Assembly: GCF_014762685.1 (NCBI RefSeq) | Contig: NZ_JABURM010000005.1 | Span: 1,178,001-1,242,000, forward strand | DNA from: Gracilimonas sp. | Lineage (GTDB): Bacteria; Bacteroidota; Rhodothermia; Balneolales; Balneolaceae | Direction of reading: 5' to 3' | Length of the DNA stretch: 64,000 nt | Shown here: positions 18,752-28,600 of the stretch, piece after piece | Numbering within the stretch: position 1 is the stretch's first letter | How the letters are laid out: each line of letters starts with the position of its first letter | Program-made: the position numbers and the translations under genes | Notes under the pieces: generated by a model | The model's database searches: none | What the model was told of the DNA's origin: nothing | The model's input: the letters and a program-made list of their open reading frames with translations, nothing else

Positions 18752-21214
18752 ATGACTAAATATATCTCTCAAATTCTGTATGTCTTCTTATTCGCATTTT
18801 TAATTACCACGGGGTGTACATCCTCAAAAAAAATTACGGGGAATCAAGAAAAATCTTCCCGTGCTTCCTCTTCCTCAAATGGAATGAAAAGTTATAGCTC
18901 AGTAATAACCAAGGACGCTGAAACTGATGAAGGATTGTTTGACGTCCACTGGGTTAAAGACAAATTGTATTATGAGCTTCCCGATTCACTGTTAAATCGT
19001 GAAATGTTGTTGGTAAGCCGAATAGCTGAAGTTCCAACCGACTATTTTGGATTCTTTTCAAGTGGAGCAAAAACAGCTGAACAAGTTATCACCTTTGAAC
19101 GTCAGAGGGATCAAATTCTCATTCGAAAGCAATCATACAATGCTGTTGCAGCTGATACATTGCCCATTTATAAATCAGTCAAAGCAAATAACTTTGCGCC
19201 CATCATAGCTGCATTTCCCATTGAAACGATAAGTGAAGACTCCTCTTCCATTGTCATTGAAATGACTGATTTCTTTACTTCAGATATTGAAGCCATCAGC
19301 GGGGCCATTAGTTTTCTGAGACGCGAATATCAGGTACGCCGACTGGATGGAGATCGCAGTTACATTGAATCGGCCAAAAGCTTTCCGGAAAATATAGAAA
19401 TACGCCATGTACTCACATATAATGCGGGAAATCCTCCCTCTGATGAACAAACAGCTACACTTTCGATGTTAATGAGCCAATCCATGGTACTGCTTCCGGA
19501 AGAGCCAATGCGTCCAAGATATGAAGATTACCGCGTAGGTTGGTTTACCGTTAATCAAATTGACTATGGCTCAGATGAGCAAAAAGCGGCAGAGAAAAGC
19601 TATATTCGTCGTTGGAGGCTGGAACCAAAAGACCCGGAAGCTTATGCACGAGGCGAACTTGTTGAGCCGGTTAAACCAATTGTATATTATCTTGATCCTG
19701 CCACACCTACCAAGTATGTGCCATACATAAAACAAGGTGTAGAAGACTGGAATGAAGCTTTTGAAGCGGCCGGTTTTAAAAATGCTGTGATTGCCAAAGA
19801 AGCCCCTTCTCCGGAAGAAGATCCGGATTGGAGTCCTGAAGATATTCGTTATTCTACGGTCCGTTGGGTTGCCAGTACTATCCGAAATGCTGTTGGCCCA
19901 AGTGTCAGTGATCCGCGAACCGGTGAGATTATTGAAAGTGACATCGTTTGGTATCATAACCATATGCGTTCTTACCGCAACCGCCTGATGATTGAAACCG
20001 GAGCCGCAAATCCTGAAGCCAGGAAATTAAAGTTGGATGATGACTTGATTGGCGAAACCATGCGCCGTGTTATTTCTCACGAAATTGGTCATGCCATTGG
20101 CCTGCCCCATAACATGCAGTCTAGTTCAGCCTACCCGGTAGATTCCCTCCGTTCCGGATCTTTTACCCAAAAATACGGAATTGCTACAACTATCATGGAG
20201 TATGCACGGCAAAACTATATTGCTCAGCCCGGCGATGAAAATATCCGATTCATTCGAAAAATAGGACCCTATGATAAATACGCCGTGAACTGGGGATATC
20301 GTGTTATTCCCGAGGCCAGAACCCCGGAAGATGAAAAACCCATTTTAGATGAATGGATCCTCGAAAAAGCCGATGACCCGATTTATCGATTTGCATCTTC
20401 TACCGGATACGATCCTTCCGCTCAAACGGAAGACTTATCCAATGACCCGGTGCAGGCCAGTACTTATGGATTAATGAATTTGAAGCGTGTGGTTCCCAAT
20501 CTCATTGAATGGACTTCTACTCCCGGTGAAGGATATGATGATCTGGAAGAAATATACAGTGAACTCATTTTCCAATGGGCACGCTATGCCGGACATGTTT
20601 CCACCAATATCGGAGGAGTATACCAAAACAGAAAAAGCTCTGATCAGGAGGGCGTGCTTTACACCCCTGTTCCTAAAGATTATCAACAAAAAGCCATGGG
20701 ATTCTTGAATGAACATGTGTTTTCTACTCCGGACTGGCTTTTGGATAAAGAAATACTTCGAAGAATTGAACATGGCGGAGCTCTGGACCGCGTAAAAAAC
20801 CTGCAAGCTCGTATACTTAATGATGTAATGGCAGCAGATGTAATGATACGCTTGAATGAAAGCCATGCCTTTGACGGGGAGGAAGCTTACACGCCTTTAG
20901 AAATGCTTGAAGATTTACGGCGGGGTGTTTGGGCTGAAATCTACGAAATGAGAATGATTAACCCTTATCGCAGAAACCTGCAACGAATCTATCTCGATAA
21001 TATGGAAAGCATGTTTACCAATGATGAATCAAGCAGTTTTCGAAACCGTATCGATATTAAAAATTCTGACATTCGCACATTCTTACGGGTAGAATTGAAT
21101 AGGCTTCGAAATGATTTAGGCCGAGCCCAAACCCGAATATCGGATGAGCTAACTCGTGCCCATTTAGAAGATGCCCTTTTCAGAATAGATGACATTTTAG
21201 ATTCTGACAACTGA
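18752..21214 (+). CDS. Zinc-dependent metalloprotease lipoprotein (DUF5117/DUF4953-like)
   Basis: The protein of 820 residues has a lipobox (ITTGC) right after a hydrophobic signal if translation starts at ATG 18752; the longer frame from 18665 would bury that signal, so the shorter start was chosen. The N-terminal DUF5117/5118-like region (about 45-250) is followed by a metzincin-like catalytic domain. The zinc motif HEIGHAIGLPH gives His443, Glu444, His447 and His453, complete and correctly spaced. A long helical C-terminal region follows. Family members are exported proteases of unknown substrate, widespread in Bacteroidota-related groups. It is monocistronic, with a bidirectional terminator downstream. 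Confidence 0.85.
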   Translation: MTKYISQILYVFLFAFLITTGCTSSKKITGNQEKSSRASSSSNGMKSYSSVITKDAETDEGLFDVHWVKDKLYYELPDSLLNREMLLVSRIAEVPTDYFGFFSSGAKTAEQVITFERQRDQILIRKQSYNAVAADTLPIYKSVKANNFAPIIAAFPIETISEDSSSIVIEMTDFFTSDIEAISGAISFLRREYQVRRLDGDRSYIESAKSFPENIEIRHVLTYNAGNPPSDEQTATLSMLMSQSMVLLPEEPMRPRYEDYRVGWFTVNQIDYGSDEQKAAEKSYIRRWRLEPKDPEAYARGELVEPVKPIVYYLDPATPTKYVPYIKQGVEDWNEAFEAAGFKNAVIAKEAPSPEEDPDWSPEDIRYSTVRWVASTIRNAVGPSVSDPRTGEIIESDIVWYHNHMRSYRNRLMIETGAANPEARKLKLDDDLIGETMRRVISHEIGHAIGLPHNMQSSSAYPVDSLRSGSFTQKYGIATTIMEYARQNYIAQPGDENIRFIRKIGPYDKYAVNWGYRVIPEARTPEDEKPILDEWILEKADDPIYRFASSTGYDPSAQTEDLSNDPVQASTYGLMNLKRVVPNLIEWTSTPGEGYDDLEEIYSELIFQWARYAGHVSTNIGGVYQNRKSSDQEGVLYTPVPKDYQQKAMGFLNEHVFSTPDWLLDKEILRRIEHGGALDRVKNLQARILNDVMAADVMIRLNESHAFDGEEAYTPLEMLEDLRRGVWAEIYEMRMINPYRRNLQRIYLDNMESMFTNDESSSFRNRIDIKNSDIRTFLRVELNRLRNDLGRAQTRISDELTRAHLEDALFRIDDILDSDN

Positions 21215-21234
21215 AAACATGCTTCTTCTTTTAA

Positions 21235-21268
21235 CAAAGCCTCTGCTAAATAAAGTGCAGAGGCTTTG
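21235..21268. terminator. Bidirectional terminator
   Basis: A perfect 12-bp stem (21235-21246 with 21257-21268) with a 10-base loop sits between the convergent metalloprotease and small winged-helix-like genes, with a T-rich flank on the + side. Confidence 0.8.
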
Positions 21269-21532
21269 TTATTTAAATTTCGCAGCCTTTATAATTCCTT
21301 TTTCCGTAATTTTAACATGGCCGTAAAGAAATGGGCCGCCAATTGAAGCTATTTCAATCAGCTGTCTTCCTTCAAGATATTCAAGTAAATTTTTCAATTC
21401 TATCCTATCCAAATCAAGATGACTAACCAATTCTTCAACCGGAACTTTGGTCTCCGGGTTATTCTCACTCATCCTCTCCAGCAAAGCCAAGAGTTGTTTT
21501 GCCCTGTTATTAAAATCTCCGCCTATCAGCAT
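21269..21532 (-). CDS. Small winged-helix-like protein
   Basis: The 87-residue product resembles a winged-helix DNA-binding fold: helices around ALLERMSENNPETKVPVEEL and DLDRIELKNLLEYLEGRQL (helix-turn-helix with recognition helix), then a short beta wing (IEIASIGG...YGHVKITEKG). There are no cysteines or metal ligands. It is transcribed away from the sensor-kinase/FecR/PKD operon, sharing a 184-base control region, so it could regulate that operon; this is inferred from position only. Its stop codon abuts the terminator stem. Confidence 0.6.
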   Translation of the reverse strand: MLIGGDFNNRAKQLLALLERMSENNPETKVPVEELVSHLDLDRIELKNLLEYLEGRQLIEIASIGGPFLYGHVKITEKGIIKAAKFK

Positions 21533-21716
21533 ATAATTAACTGGTGAATAGTTAACGGAGAATCATCATTTCAACTAAACAAAAGGTTAACTAATTGTTA
21601 AGCTACCATTAATAAAACCTTCTTTGTCTTCATGTTTATTACGGTTGTATATGAAATATTTCTAATCGAATGTTTGAATAGTTTAAATGAACTTAATGTA
21701 TTAATATTAAATAATT

Positions 21717-23813
21717 ATGTTTAATAAGTTCACTTTGAGGAAGAGAATCTTCTTATTCTCTTCAATTCTGATTTCGTTGGCTTTTACCCTGATGTGGGTA
21801 TTTGTGCGTCCACAGTATAAAGAAGCCATTATTAACGAAAGAACGACCATTGTTTCTCAGCTTCAAGAATATTCGCTGCAACGTTCTGATCAAATCATAC
21901 GAAACTGGTTGAATTCCACCAATTACATGGTCCGTCAGATTGAAAACAATCCTGCTCAAACTCAGGATATCGTTACCAAAACTGTTAATCTCACGCCCGG
22001 TTTAATGAGAATCTCAATTTACCAGGAAGGCTCTTCTGAATCTGTTGATATTCGCCGATCTATCTATGACGGAGTGGATTTCAGTAACCTGGCCTATAAT
22101 TGGCACCCCTCCCGGTTGGATCCGACAATTAAAGTAAGTCTCAATCCTGATAAACTAAATGAAAACTACTTCCTGATCGCACAAAAAGCAATTCGGATCA
22201 GTAATGACGTCTTCTTCCTTGAAATGTTTTTTGATGCAAACACTATCGTCAATGATCTTATTGACATCCCTTTGGGCGGTGCTTATGAAGCAAATATCTT
22301 TACCAATAATGGATTACAAATTCTTCCTTCTAAAGAAGTTGAACTCCCTCAATCGTTATTGGAGGATGCCGGCTATTCAAATCAGTTGACTATTGATATA
22401 AATGATAATCAATGGTTTTTATTGAATTCAAGATTTCAAACTATACCTTTTTGGCATATCGTGGCCGTTAAAGATTCCTTTATTCTAAAGCCGGTACACG
22501 ACCTTATCACCTTCTCTTTGATTACTGGGGGCAGCATTTTACTGATATTGTTCAGTTTTAGCTGGTATGTGAGCCGACGTGTAAACAAACCGGTAGCTCA
22601 AATTATAGATGATGTAGAATATATGAGTACGCTGAATTTTGAACATCCCATTAAGCCGGTCGCCCTTCCCGAATTTAATCTGATGCAGAATACACTGGAA
22701 ACCATCAGGATTACATTAGCCCGGTACCAAGAGATAAATGTTGAAAAAATCATTCTTGAGGAATGGAAAAACAGGTATATGATGACCTATTCCGAGGATT
22801 TGATTGGTATTCTGGATTCCTCTAAACACTTCAGTTTCATAAATAACAATTTCGAGCAATTCCTAAATGAGCTTAACATTAAACCCGAAAATGCACATTT
22901 GGATGACATATTTTCTCATGATGATATTTCGGTCGCTAAATTTGAACAAAGAGTACACAATCCGGATCCCTATACCGTAAAAATCAACAATTCTGAAGTT
23001 TCTCGTTACCTGAATGATAACAAAAGCGATTATTACGATTTTCAGTACGTTTCCATTATCAATAAAGAAGGAGATGAAGAAGCAGCCCTTATCATTCTGC
23101 ACGACAAAACTGAAGACAGACTAAATGATATCAAGCGAAATGATATGATCAATATCATTGCCCATGAACTAAAAAATCCAATTACAAGTATTATGGGCCT
23201 TTCAGAAGTGCTTATGGATTCCACTTATAACATGGATGAAAGTGAAAGGAAAAACATAGTCGATGAAATTCTCCTTTCCGGAGAACGAATGAAGAGCCTT
23301 GTAAATCGTTTTCTGGATATTCAACGCATTGAATCAGGTCGAACAAATATCGATTTTGAATCTATTGACCTTCTGCGTATTACCGAAGACGTCAAAAGTA
23401 TTTCCCACCCTCTCCTTCTTAAGAAAAACCTGAAAACAAAACTCATTAAAGAAGGAAGGAATTTCAAGATAAACGGGAGTTCTGAGCTTATTTTCGATGC
23501 CATCCAAAACCTATTAAGCAACGCAATTAAATACGGAGATCCCAACCGAACTATTGAAATAAAATTAAGCAACACCCCGGATTCAACCAGTATTAGTATT
23601 ACAGATTATGGGTTTGGGATCGATCTTGAGGAACAAAAAAGGATATTTGATAAATTTTACCGTGTTAAATCCAATAAAAAGGCCGCCCGGGAAAGCGGGA
23701 CCGGTCTTGGTTTGGCATATGTACGCGAAATAATTCACTTGCACAACGGAGAAATAGAGCTTGAATCAAATGAAGAGATTGGATCTCGCTTTATGTTGGT
23801 TTTTCCAAAATAA
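21717..23813 (+). CDS. Membrane sensor histidine kinase (extracytoplasmic sensor, HAMP, PAS, HisKA, HATPase)
   Basis: This is a 698-residue two-pass kinase. TM1 is at about 12-30, a long extracytoplasmic domain spans about 31-255 (dCache-like in size and pattern), and TM2 at about 260-282 leads into a HAMP linker. A PAS-like domain at about 350-465 precedes HisKA with the phospho-acceptor His483 in IIAHELKNP. The ATPase shows the N-box NLLSNAIKYG, G1 ITDYGFGID and G2 GTGLGLAYV. No response regulator lies next to it; instead it is 13 bases from a FecR-domain gene and heads an operon of two exported proteins. This suggests the sensed signal is envelope- or surface-related. Confidence 0.9.
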   Translation: MFNKFTLRKRIFLFSSILISLAFTLMWVFVRPQYKEAIINERTTIVSQLQEYSLQRSDQIIRNWLNSTNYMVRQIENNPAQTQDIVTKTVNLTPGLMRISIYQEGSSESVDIRRSIYDGVDFSNLAYNWHPSRLDPTIKVSLNPDKLNENYFLIAQKAIRISNDVFFLEMFFDANTIVNDLIDIPLGGAYEANIFTNNGLQILPSKEVELPQSLLEDAGYSNQLTIDINDNQWFLLNSRFQTIPFWHIVAVKDSFILKPVHDLITFSLITGGSILLILFSFSWYVSRRVNKPVAQIIDDVEYMSTLNFEHPIKPVALPEFNLMQNTLETIRITLARYQEINVEKIILEEWKNRYMMTYSEDLIGILDSSKHFSFINNNFEQFLNELNIKPENAHLDDIFSHDDISVAKFEQRVHNPDPYTVKINNSEVSRYLNDNKSDYYDFQYVSIINKEGDEEAALIILHDKTEDRLNDIKRNDMINIIAHELKNPITSIMGLSEVLMDSTYNMDESERKNIVDEILLSGERMKSLVNRFLDIQRIESGRTNIDFESIDLLRITEDVKSISHPLLLKKNLKTKLIKEGRNFKINGSSELIFDAIQNLLSNAIKYGDPNRTIEIKLSNTPDSTSISITDYGFGIDLEEQKRIFDKFYRVKSNKKAARESGTGLGLAYVREIIHLHNGEIELESNEEIGSRFMLVFPK

Positions 23814-23826
23814 CGGGGTATACAAT

Positions 23827-25602
23827 ATGAAAGTAAAATTCCAAATAGGTTATTTATTCTTAGCTACAGCATTGACTATTCCGAATATCGCGTTTGCTCA
23901 AGAAAGTCCGATTACCTTTAAAGCGCAAGAACTACAAAATATTGCTCAAAAGTATACGGGCAGCACTGTTAATTGGCCTCTGGTGATTAATTTAGCGACA
24001 CACAATACTGAGGATAATTCATTCACCATTACCCCCTCTCAATTACAAGAGTTGCAAAATTTTTCCCAGGTTTCAACTCAGGTAGTAAATCAAAAAGAAA
24101 GAATCAGTGAGTTGATTTCATCTGGGGCAACTGTTTTTGCTCCGGATCAATATTCCGAAGTTCAAGAACTTATTACGGAGTACACAAAAGCTGTAAATGA
24201 TGGAGAAATTGAAAAGGCATTTGATTTTGGAAACCGGGTAAAACCGGCAGTCGACCTTATGGAAACCACTTTATTTGAAAATAGAATAGTGGATGTACAG
24301 GCACAGCTTGCCGATAAAACCGGTAAAGTTGACCGGAGGAAGGGGCTTTTAGGATCATGGATTGATGCCATGAAAGGTGATCTGTTTGCGCAATCTGACG
24401 GGATCAGGACTTTTATTGAGAGCTACGCGTTGCTATCATTTGTAGACGGAAGTAATATTCAGGTAGAACCTAATACCATAGCAGTTATTCGAAAATCACG
24501 CATCGATCGGCTTAATGATGCTGCAGACACTGAAATTACCCTGGAGGATGGAGGGTTATTGGCAAAGCTTTCCGCAGCCGGAAAAAATAAAAGTAAATAT
24601 ACTTTAAACGCCGGGTCATCTGTTTCGGAACTCAGAACTCAGAATTTTTATGCCGAAACCGATACCTCTGATTTAGTAAAGCTTACCAATTATGACGGAC
24701 AAGCCATAGTCAACTCCAATGATGTTTCAATAACTATTAGGGAAAACGAAGGTACAATTGTGGAAAGAGGTAAAGCTCCAATGCAACCTGTTAAACTGTT
24801 ACCCTCTCCCACACTCACTTGGGCTAATACTGATACCGTCGTAAATAACCAGACTATTGTTTTTTCATTTGATGAAATTGAGGGAGCGGAAAATTACAGG
24901 ATCCAATATGACAGCTCCCCAAATTTCACTGAAAATGTAGTTGACGTAGAAACAAACGAAACTTCATTAGCACTCGATAACCTGCCAATGGGTATGACTT
25001 ATGTAAAGGTTCAAGCCATTGATAATTTAGGGTTAAGGGGGCCTTTTTCAAAAACGGCGCGGATCATTCGTACCATAGATGATGTTCCACCACCTATTTT
25101 TATTGATGACATGAATGGTGAGGTACTATTAACCGGTTCCGGTTCTTTGCAAATGACCGGAGTAACTGAACCTGAAGCCCGTCTGGTTATTGAAGGAAAT
25201 AGTGTGCGGGTACAATCTACCGGGCGTTTTTCTTATACCGTTTCAAATGTTGAAAGTACAAAAGATATTACATTAACAGCTACTGACCGGGCAGGAAATA
25301 AGGGCTCTAAAAATATCCGTGTTATTCGATTGACTGAAGAAAAACTTTATAACTTCAGACTTCGGAGTGCCACAAATAGTACCCTATCTGCTATAAAATC
25401 CGGTTCAACTACATTTTCCGGAAATCTGTACCCCGGTATTGAAATAGTGCTGACCAATGAAAATCGAAAGGAAAGAGTGCGCACTGATTTTAATGGAAAT
25501 TGGGGAATCACACTGGATTTGGTTCCCGGACAACTCACAATTGAGTTTAAACATGCAAAAAGCGGAACCCTATATTCTTCTAAATCTTATACGGTTGAAT
25601 AG
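23827..25602 (+). CDS. Exported FecR-domain protein with FN3/Ig-like repeats
   Basis: The 591-residue protein has a signal peptide (MKVKFQIGYLFLATALTIPNIAFAQ) if it starts at ATG 23827; a longer in-frame start at 23761 overlaps the kinase gene and would bury the signal. Residues 25-175 are helical. A FecR-like domain follows at about 180-290 (the unit around GSNIQVEPNTIAVIRKSRI), then an FN3-like domain at about 330-415 (IEGAENYRIQYDSSP) and two Ig-like domains at about 420-505 and 510-591. FecR domains normally transmit signals to anti-sigma systems, but no sigma factor, TonB receptor or membrane anchor is here. It lies between a sensor kinase and the PKD protein (4-base gap). Confidence 0.75.
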   Translation: MKVKFQIGYLFLATALTIPNIAFAQESPITFKAQELQNIAQKYTGSTVNWPLVINLATHNTEDNSFTITPSQLQELQNFSQVSTQVVNQKERISELISSGATVFAPDQYSEVQELITEYTKAVNDGEIEKAFDFGNRVKPAVDLMETTLFENRIVDVQAQLADKTGKVDRRKGLLGSWIDAMKGDLFAQSDGIRTFIESYALLSFVDGSNIQVEPNTIAVIRKSRIDRLNDAADTEITLEDGGLLAKLSAAGKNKSKYTLNAGSSVSELRTQNFYAETDTSDLVKLTNYDGQAIVNSNDVSITIRENEGTIVERGKAPMQPVKLLPSPTLTWANTDTVVNNQTIVFSFDEIEGAENYRIQYDSSPNFTENVVDVETNETSLALDNLPMGMTYVKVQAIDNLGLRGPFSKTARIIRTIDDVPPPIFIDDMNGEVLLTGSGSLQMTGVTEPEARLVIEGNSVRVQSTGRFSYTVSNVESTKDITLTATDRAGNKGSKNIRVIRLTEEKLYNFRLRSATNSTLSAIKSGSTTFSGNLYPGIEIVLTNENRKERVRTDFNGNWGITLDLVPGQLTIEFKHAKSGTLYSSKSYTVE

Positions 25603-25606
25603 TGAA

Positions 25607-28600
25607 ATGAAAAAACAGTTTTTAAAAACCCTTGCTATACTTATTGTATGGTCTATCTGTGTTTTTCCGGTAAAAGCCCAAGAACTTTATTTAACCGTTG
25701 CAGGAAAACAGTCAGAACTTGTCAGTGATCATTCACCAGAGCAATACGATATCTGGATTAAACCGGGAGATAATGCCGGCAATGCCATCCTTCAGATATA
25801 TGATGCAGGATTAGGAGGAAGAGCAGATAATCAAACAATAACCAATTCTCCGAATACTGCTACCACTTTCAGATTATATTCCTTTGATGATGTATACCTA
25901 TCAACTTCAAACACTCCGGTTAAAAAAAGAACTTCATCTTCCCCCATTAAAACTTTAACCACTCGAAATGAAGAGAATTATATCGATCAATGGGTAGATT
26001 TTACCGACATAACCAACCGTGAAAATGGATTTATACTACGAGTCACAGTAGATAATGGGGAGGATACAAACAACTTTAAACTCCGGCTCGTTGATGGTTC
26101 TGGCAGACAAATTAAAAATGATTCATGGCAAGTCATTACTTTTGATTTGTCCATTGGAATATTTGACTTACCCGCTAATGAAGCACTCCAGCTAAAGCCT
26201 TATCAGTCGCAAAATACAGTACAACCATTTGAAGTTTCAGGTGACGTAAATAGCAATGCTGAGATTCTTGACAGATTTGGAAATACCTATGCTTTGGACA
26301 AGCCCTTGATTCCAGAAACCGTTTCAGGTACAGAAAATAATTGGGTGCTTAGCCTGAGTGGATCTGAAAACAGAATGAATAACTTGATGATTCACGGGGG
26401 CAATCAACCTGCACTTTGGATCTATGATGCGACATTTACGGCATTTCAAAAACCTGATCTGACTATTACCCAAATCCCGACGATACGATGTACAGAAAAA
26501 TCTTTTGAACTGACAAGTCAGCACTTAAATGCTCAGGCTCTTCAAGCAGCTCAATGGCAAATTAATGGCAGAACCTTAGGCACCGGAATATCCCCTTCCC
26601 TGTCATTTGTCTCAAGAGGCGAAGTTACCTTAAATGTTCGCGTTCCCAATACTTTATCCCCATTCCCTGAATTTTGGAATGTTAGACAAGATGTTTTGAT
26701 CAACGAACCTCCCATAGCAAGGTTAGAAACTGCGAAAACTGTTATTGGTCCAAATCAGATACTTACCTTGTCTGCTGAAAGCTCTTATGACTTAGGGGGC
26801 AGAAAATTAAATTATTATTGGTTTGTTGACGGACAACTGGAAGGCACTGAACCTACTTTTGAATTTTCAGCCGCCCGGGAAGGAACCCATATCATCTCGG
26901 TAAGAGTTAATAATGGAGGTCAAATTCCCAACTGCAGCAACAGTCAGCGACAAATCCGCATTCAAATAGACAATGATGCCTTGAGCGATACAAGTCCCGA
27001 CAAAATTATAGTTCGGCGGATAGAAGCACCGGCAGTCTCTTCGAATGCAACCGTTGCCTTTGGTTATACTTCAAGTGGTGACTCTACAGTAGACGCCAGC
27101 AGCAGTTATACATGGGTTTTGGGAGACGGCACCACGATAGCCGGACAAAATATCACCCATACTTATGAGAAAACCGGCACCTATCAGGTTGCGCTTCATA
27201 TCGATGACGGAAAAGGACGAAATAATAGTATTCAAACCAAACAGCACACCATTATTATAAATAAATTCCCGGAAGCTTCTTTTGAAATACCCGAAATTGT
27301 GGGGGCGAATAACAGTTTTATAGTAGATGGGACTTCCAGCTTTGATGAAGATGGAGTCATTACAAGCTATGAATGGTTTATTGATGGAGAACCCGCTGCC
27401 AGCGGCCCTACCCCTTCACTTGAAATCGATACGCCGGGTGAGCATGTTATTTCATTGAAAGTACGCGACAATTCCGGAAATGAAATAGCTCAAAGTGTGG
27501 CGAGTAATAAGGTTTGGGCTAATCATTCCCCTGTTTTGAAGTGGAGCACTTCCCCGGATATTGTTGGTCCCGGAGATGAAATTACTTTTAATGCAGAAGG
27601 GTCTTATGATCCGGATGGAACAATTGAAAGAATCTTTTGGACTTTTCAAGATGGCACAGTGATTGAAGGAGAAGAAGCCACCCGCAGCTTTAAAGAAAGC
27701 GGTGTGCATTATTTCACTCTCACGGGTGTAGACAATGAAGGAGTTGCCAATTCCGAATTCAGTGTGGAGGGAACCGTAAATGTTAATCACACCCCATATA
27801 TCGTAACTGAATCTGTAATTCGTTCAAATTCATTGGATATTCAGCTGGATGGCTCTCGTACTTATGACGCGGACGGTGACCCCCTAAACTTTGAGTGGAC
27901 CCTTCCTGATGGTTCAAAAAGATCTGAAACCAGTTTTAGCTGGAAAGCCCCGGAGTTTGGTGTACACATTTTTGGATTGAAAGTTAATGACAGCCGTGGC
28001 TTACCAAACAGCTCCGCCGAAAAAACAATTCGTGTTTTAATTAACAGGCCTGTTAAGGCTGTGGTAGACTCATTAATTTTATCGTGTTCGGGGCAAACCA
28101 TTTTATTCAACAGCTCGCAAAGTTACGATCCTGATGGAGATCCCTTTAATGTACATTGGGATTTTGGAGACGGTCAAACTTCAAATCGTGCTAATCCCTC
28201 TTACATTTATGACCGACCCGGTATTTATGGTGCCAAACTTACTATGAGTGACGGAATTTCAGAAAAAGCCACGGTAACAAAAATCCCGGTAATTATTGGA
28301 GATTCTCCGGTTGCCAAAATGAACCTGGCAGGTGCAGATTCAACCATCTGTGTTGACACAGCCCTTGATTTTGACGGTTCAGGAAGTCTTGATCCTTCCG
28401 GTGCCCTGCCCTCTCTTTTGTGGGAATTCGGAGACGGTACCGTTGAAACCGGCCCAAAAATTCGTCATGTATTTACTGAACCCGGGGTGTATCCGGTGTC
28501 ACTTACCGTTGAGGGATCAGGTTCCATCAATTGTGGAAATATGAACCAGGTCAGATCTACCATACGGGTTATTGAAGGGCCTAAAGCTGTTTATGAAGTC

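Noticed and set aside
25457-25606. 50-codon N-terminal extension of the PKD protein
   Set aside because: It overlaps the FecR gene in another frame and would hide the clear signal peptide at 25607.
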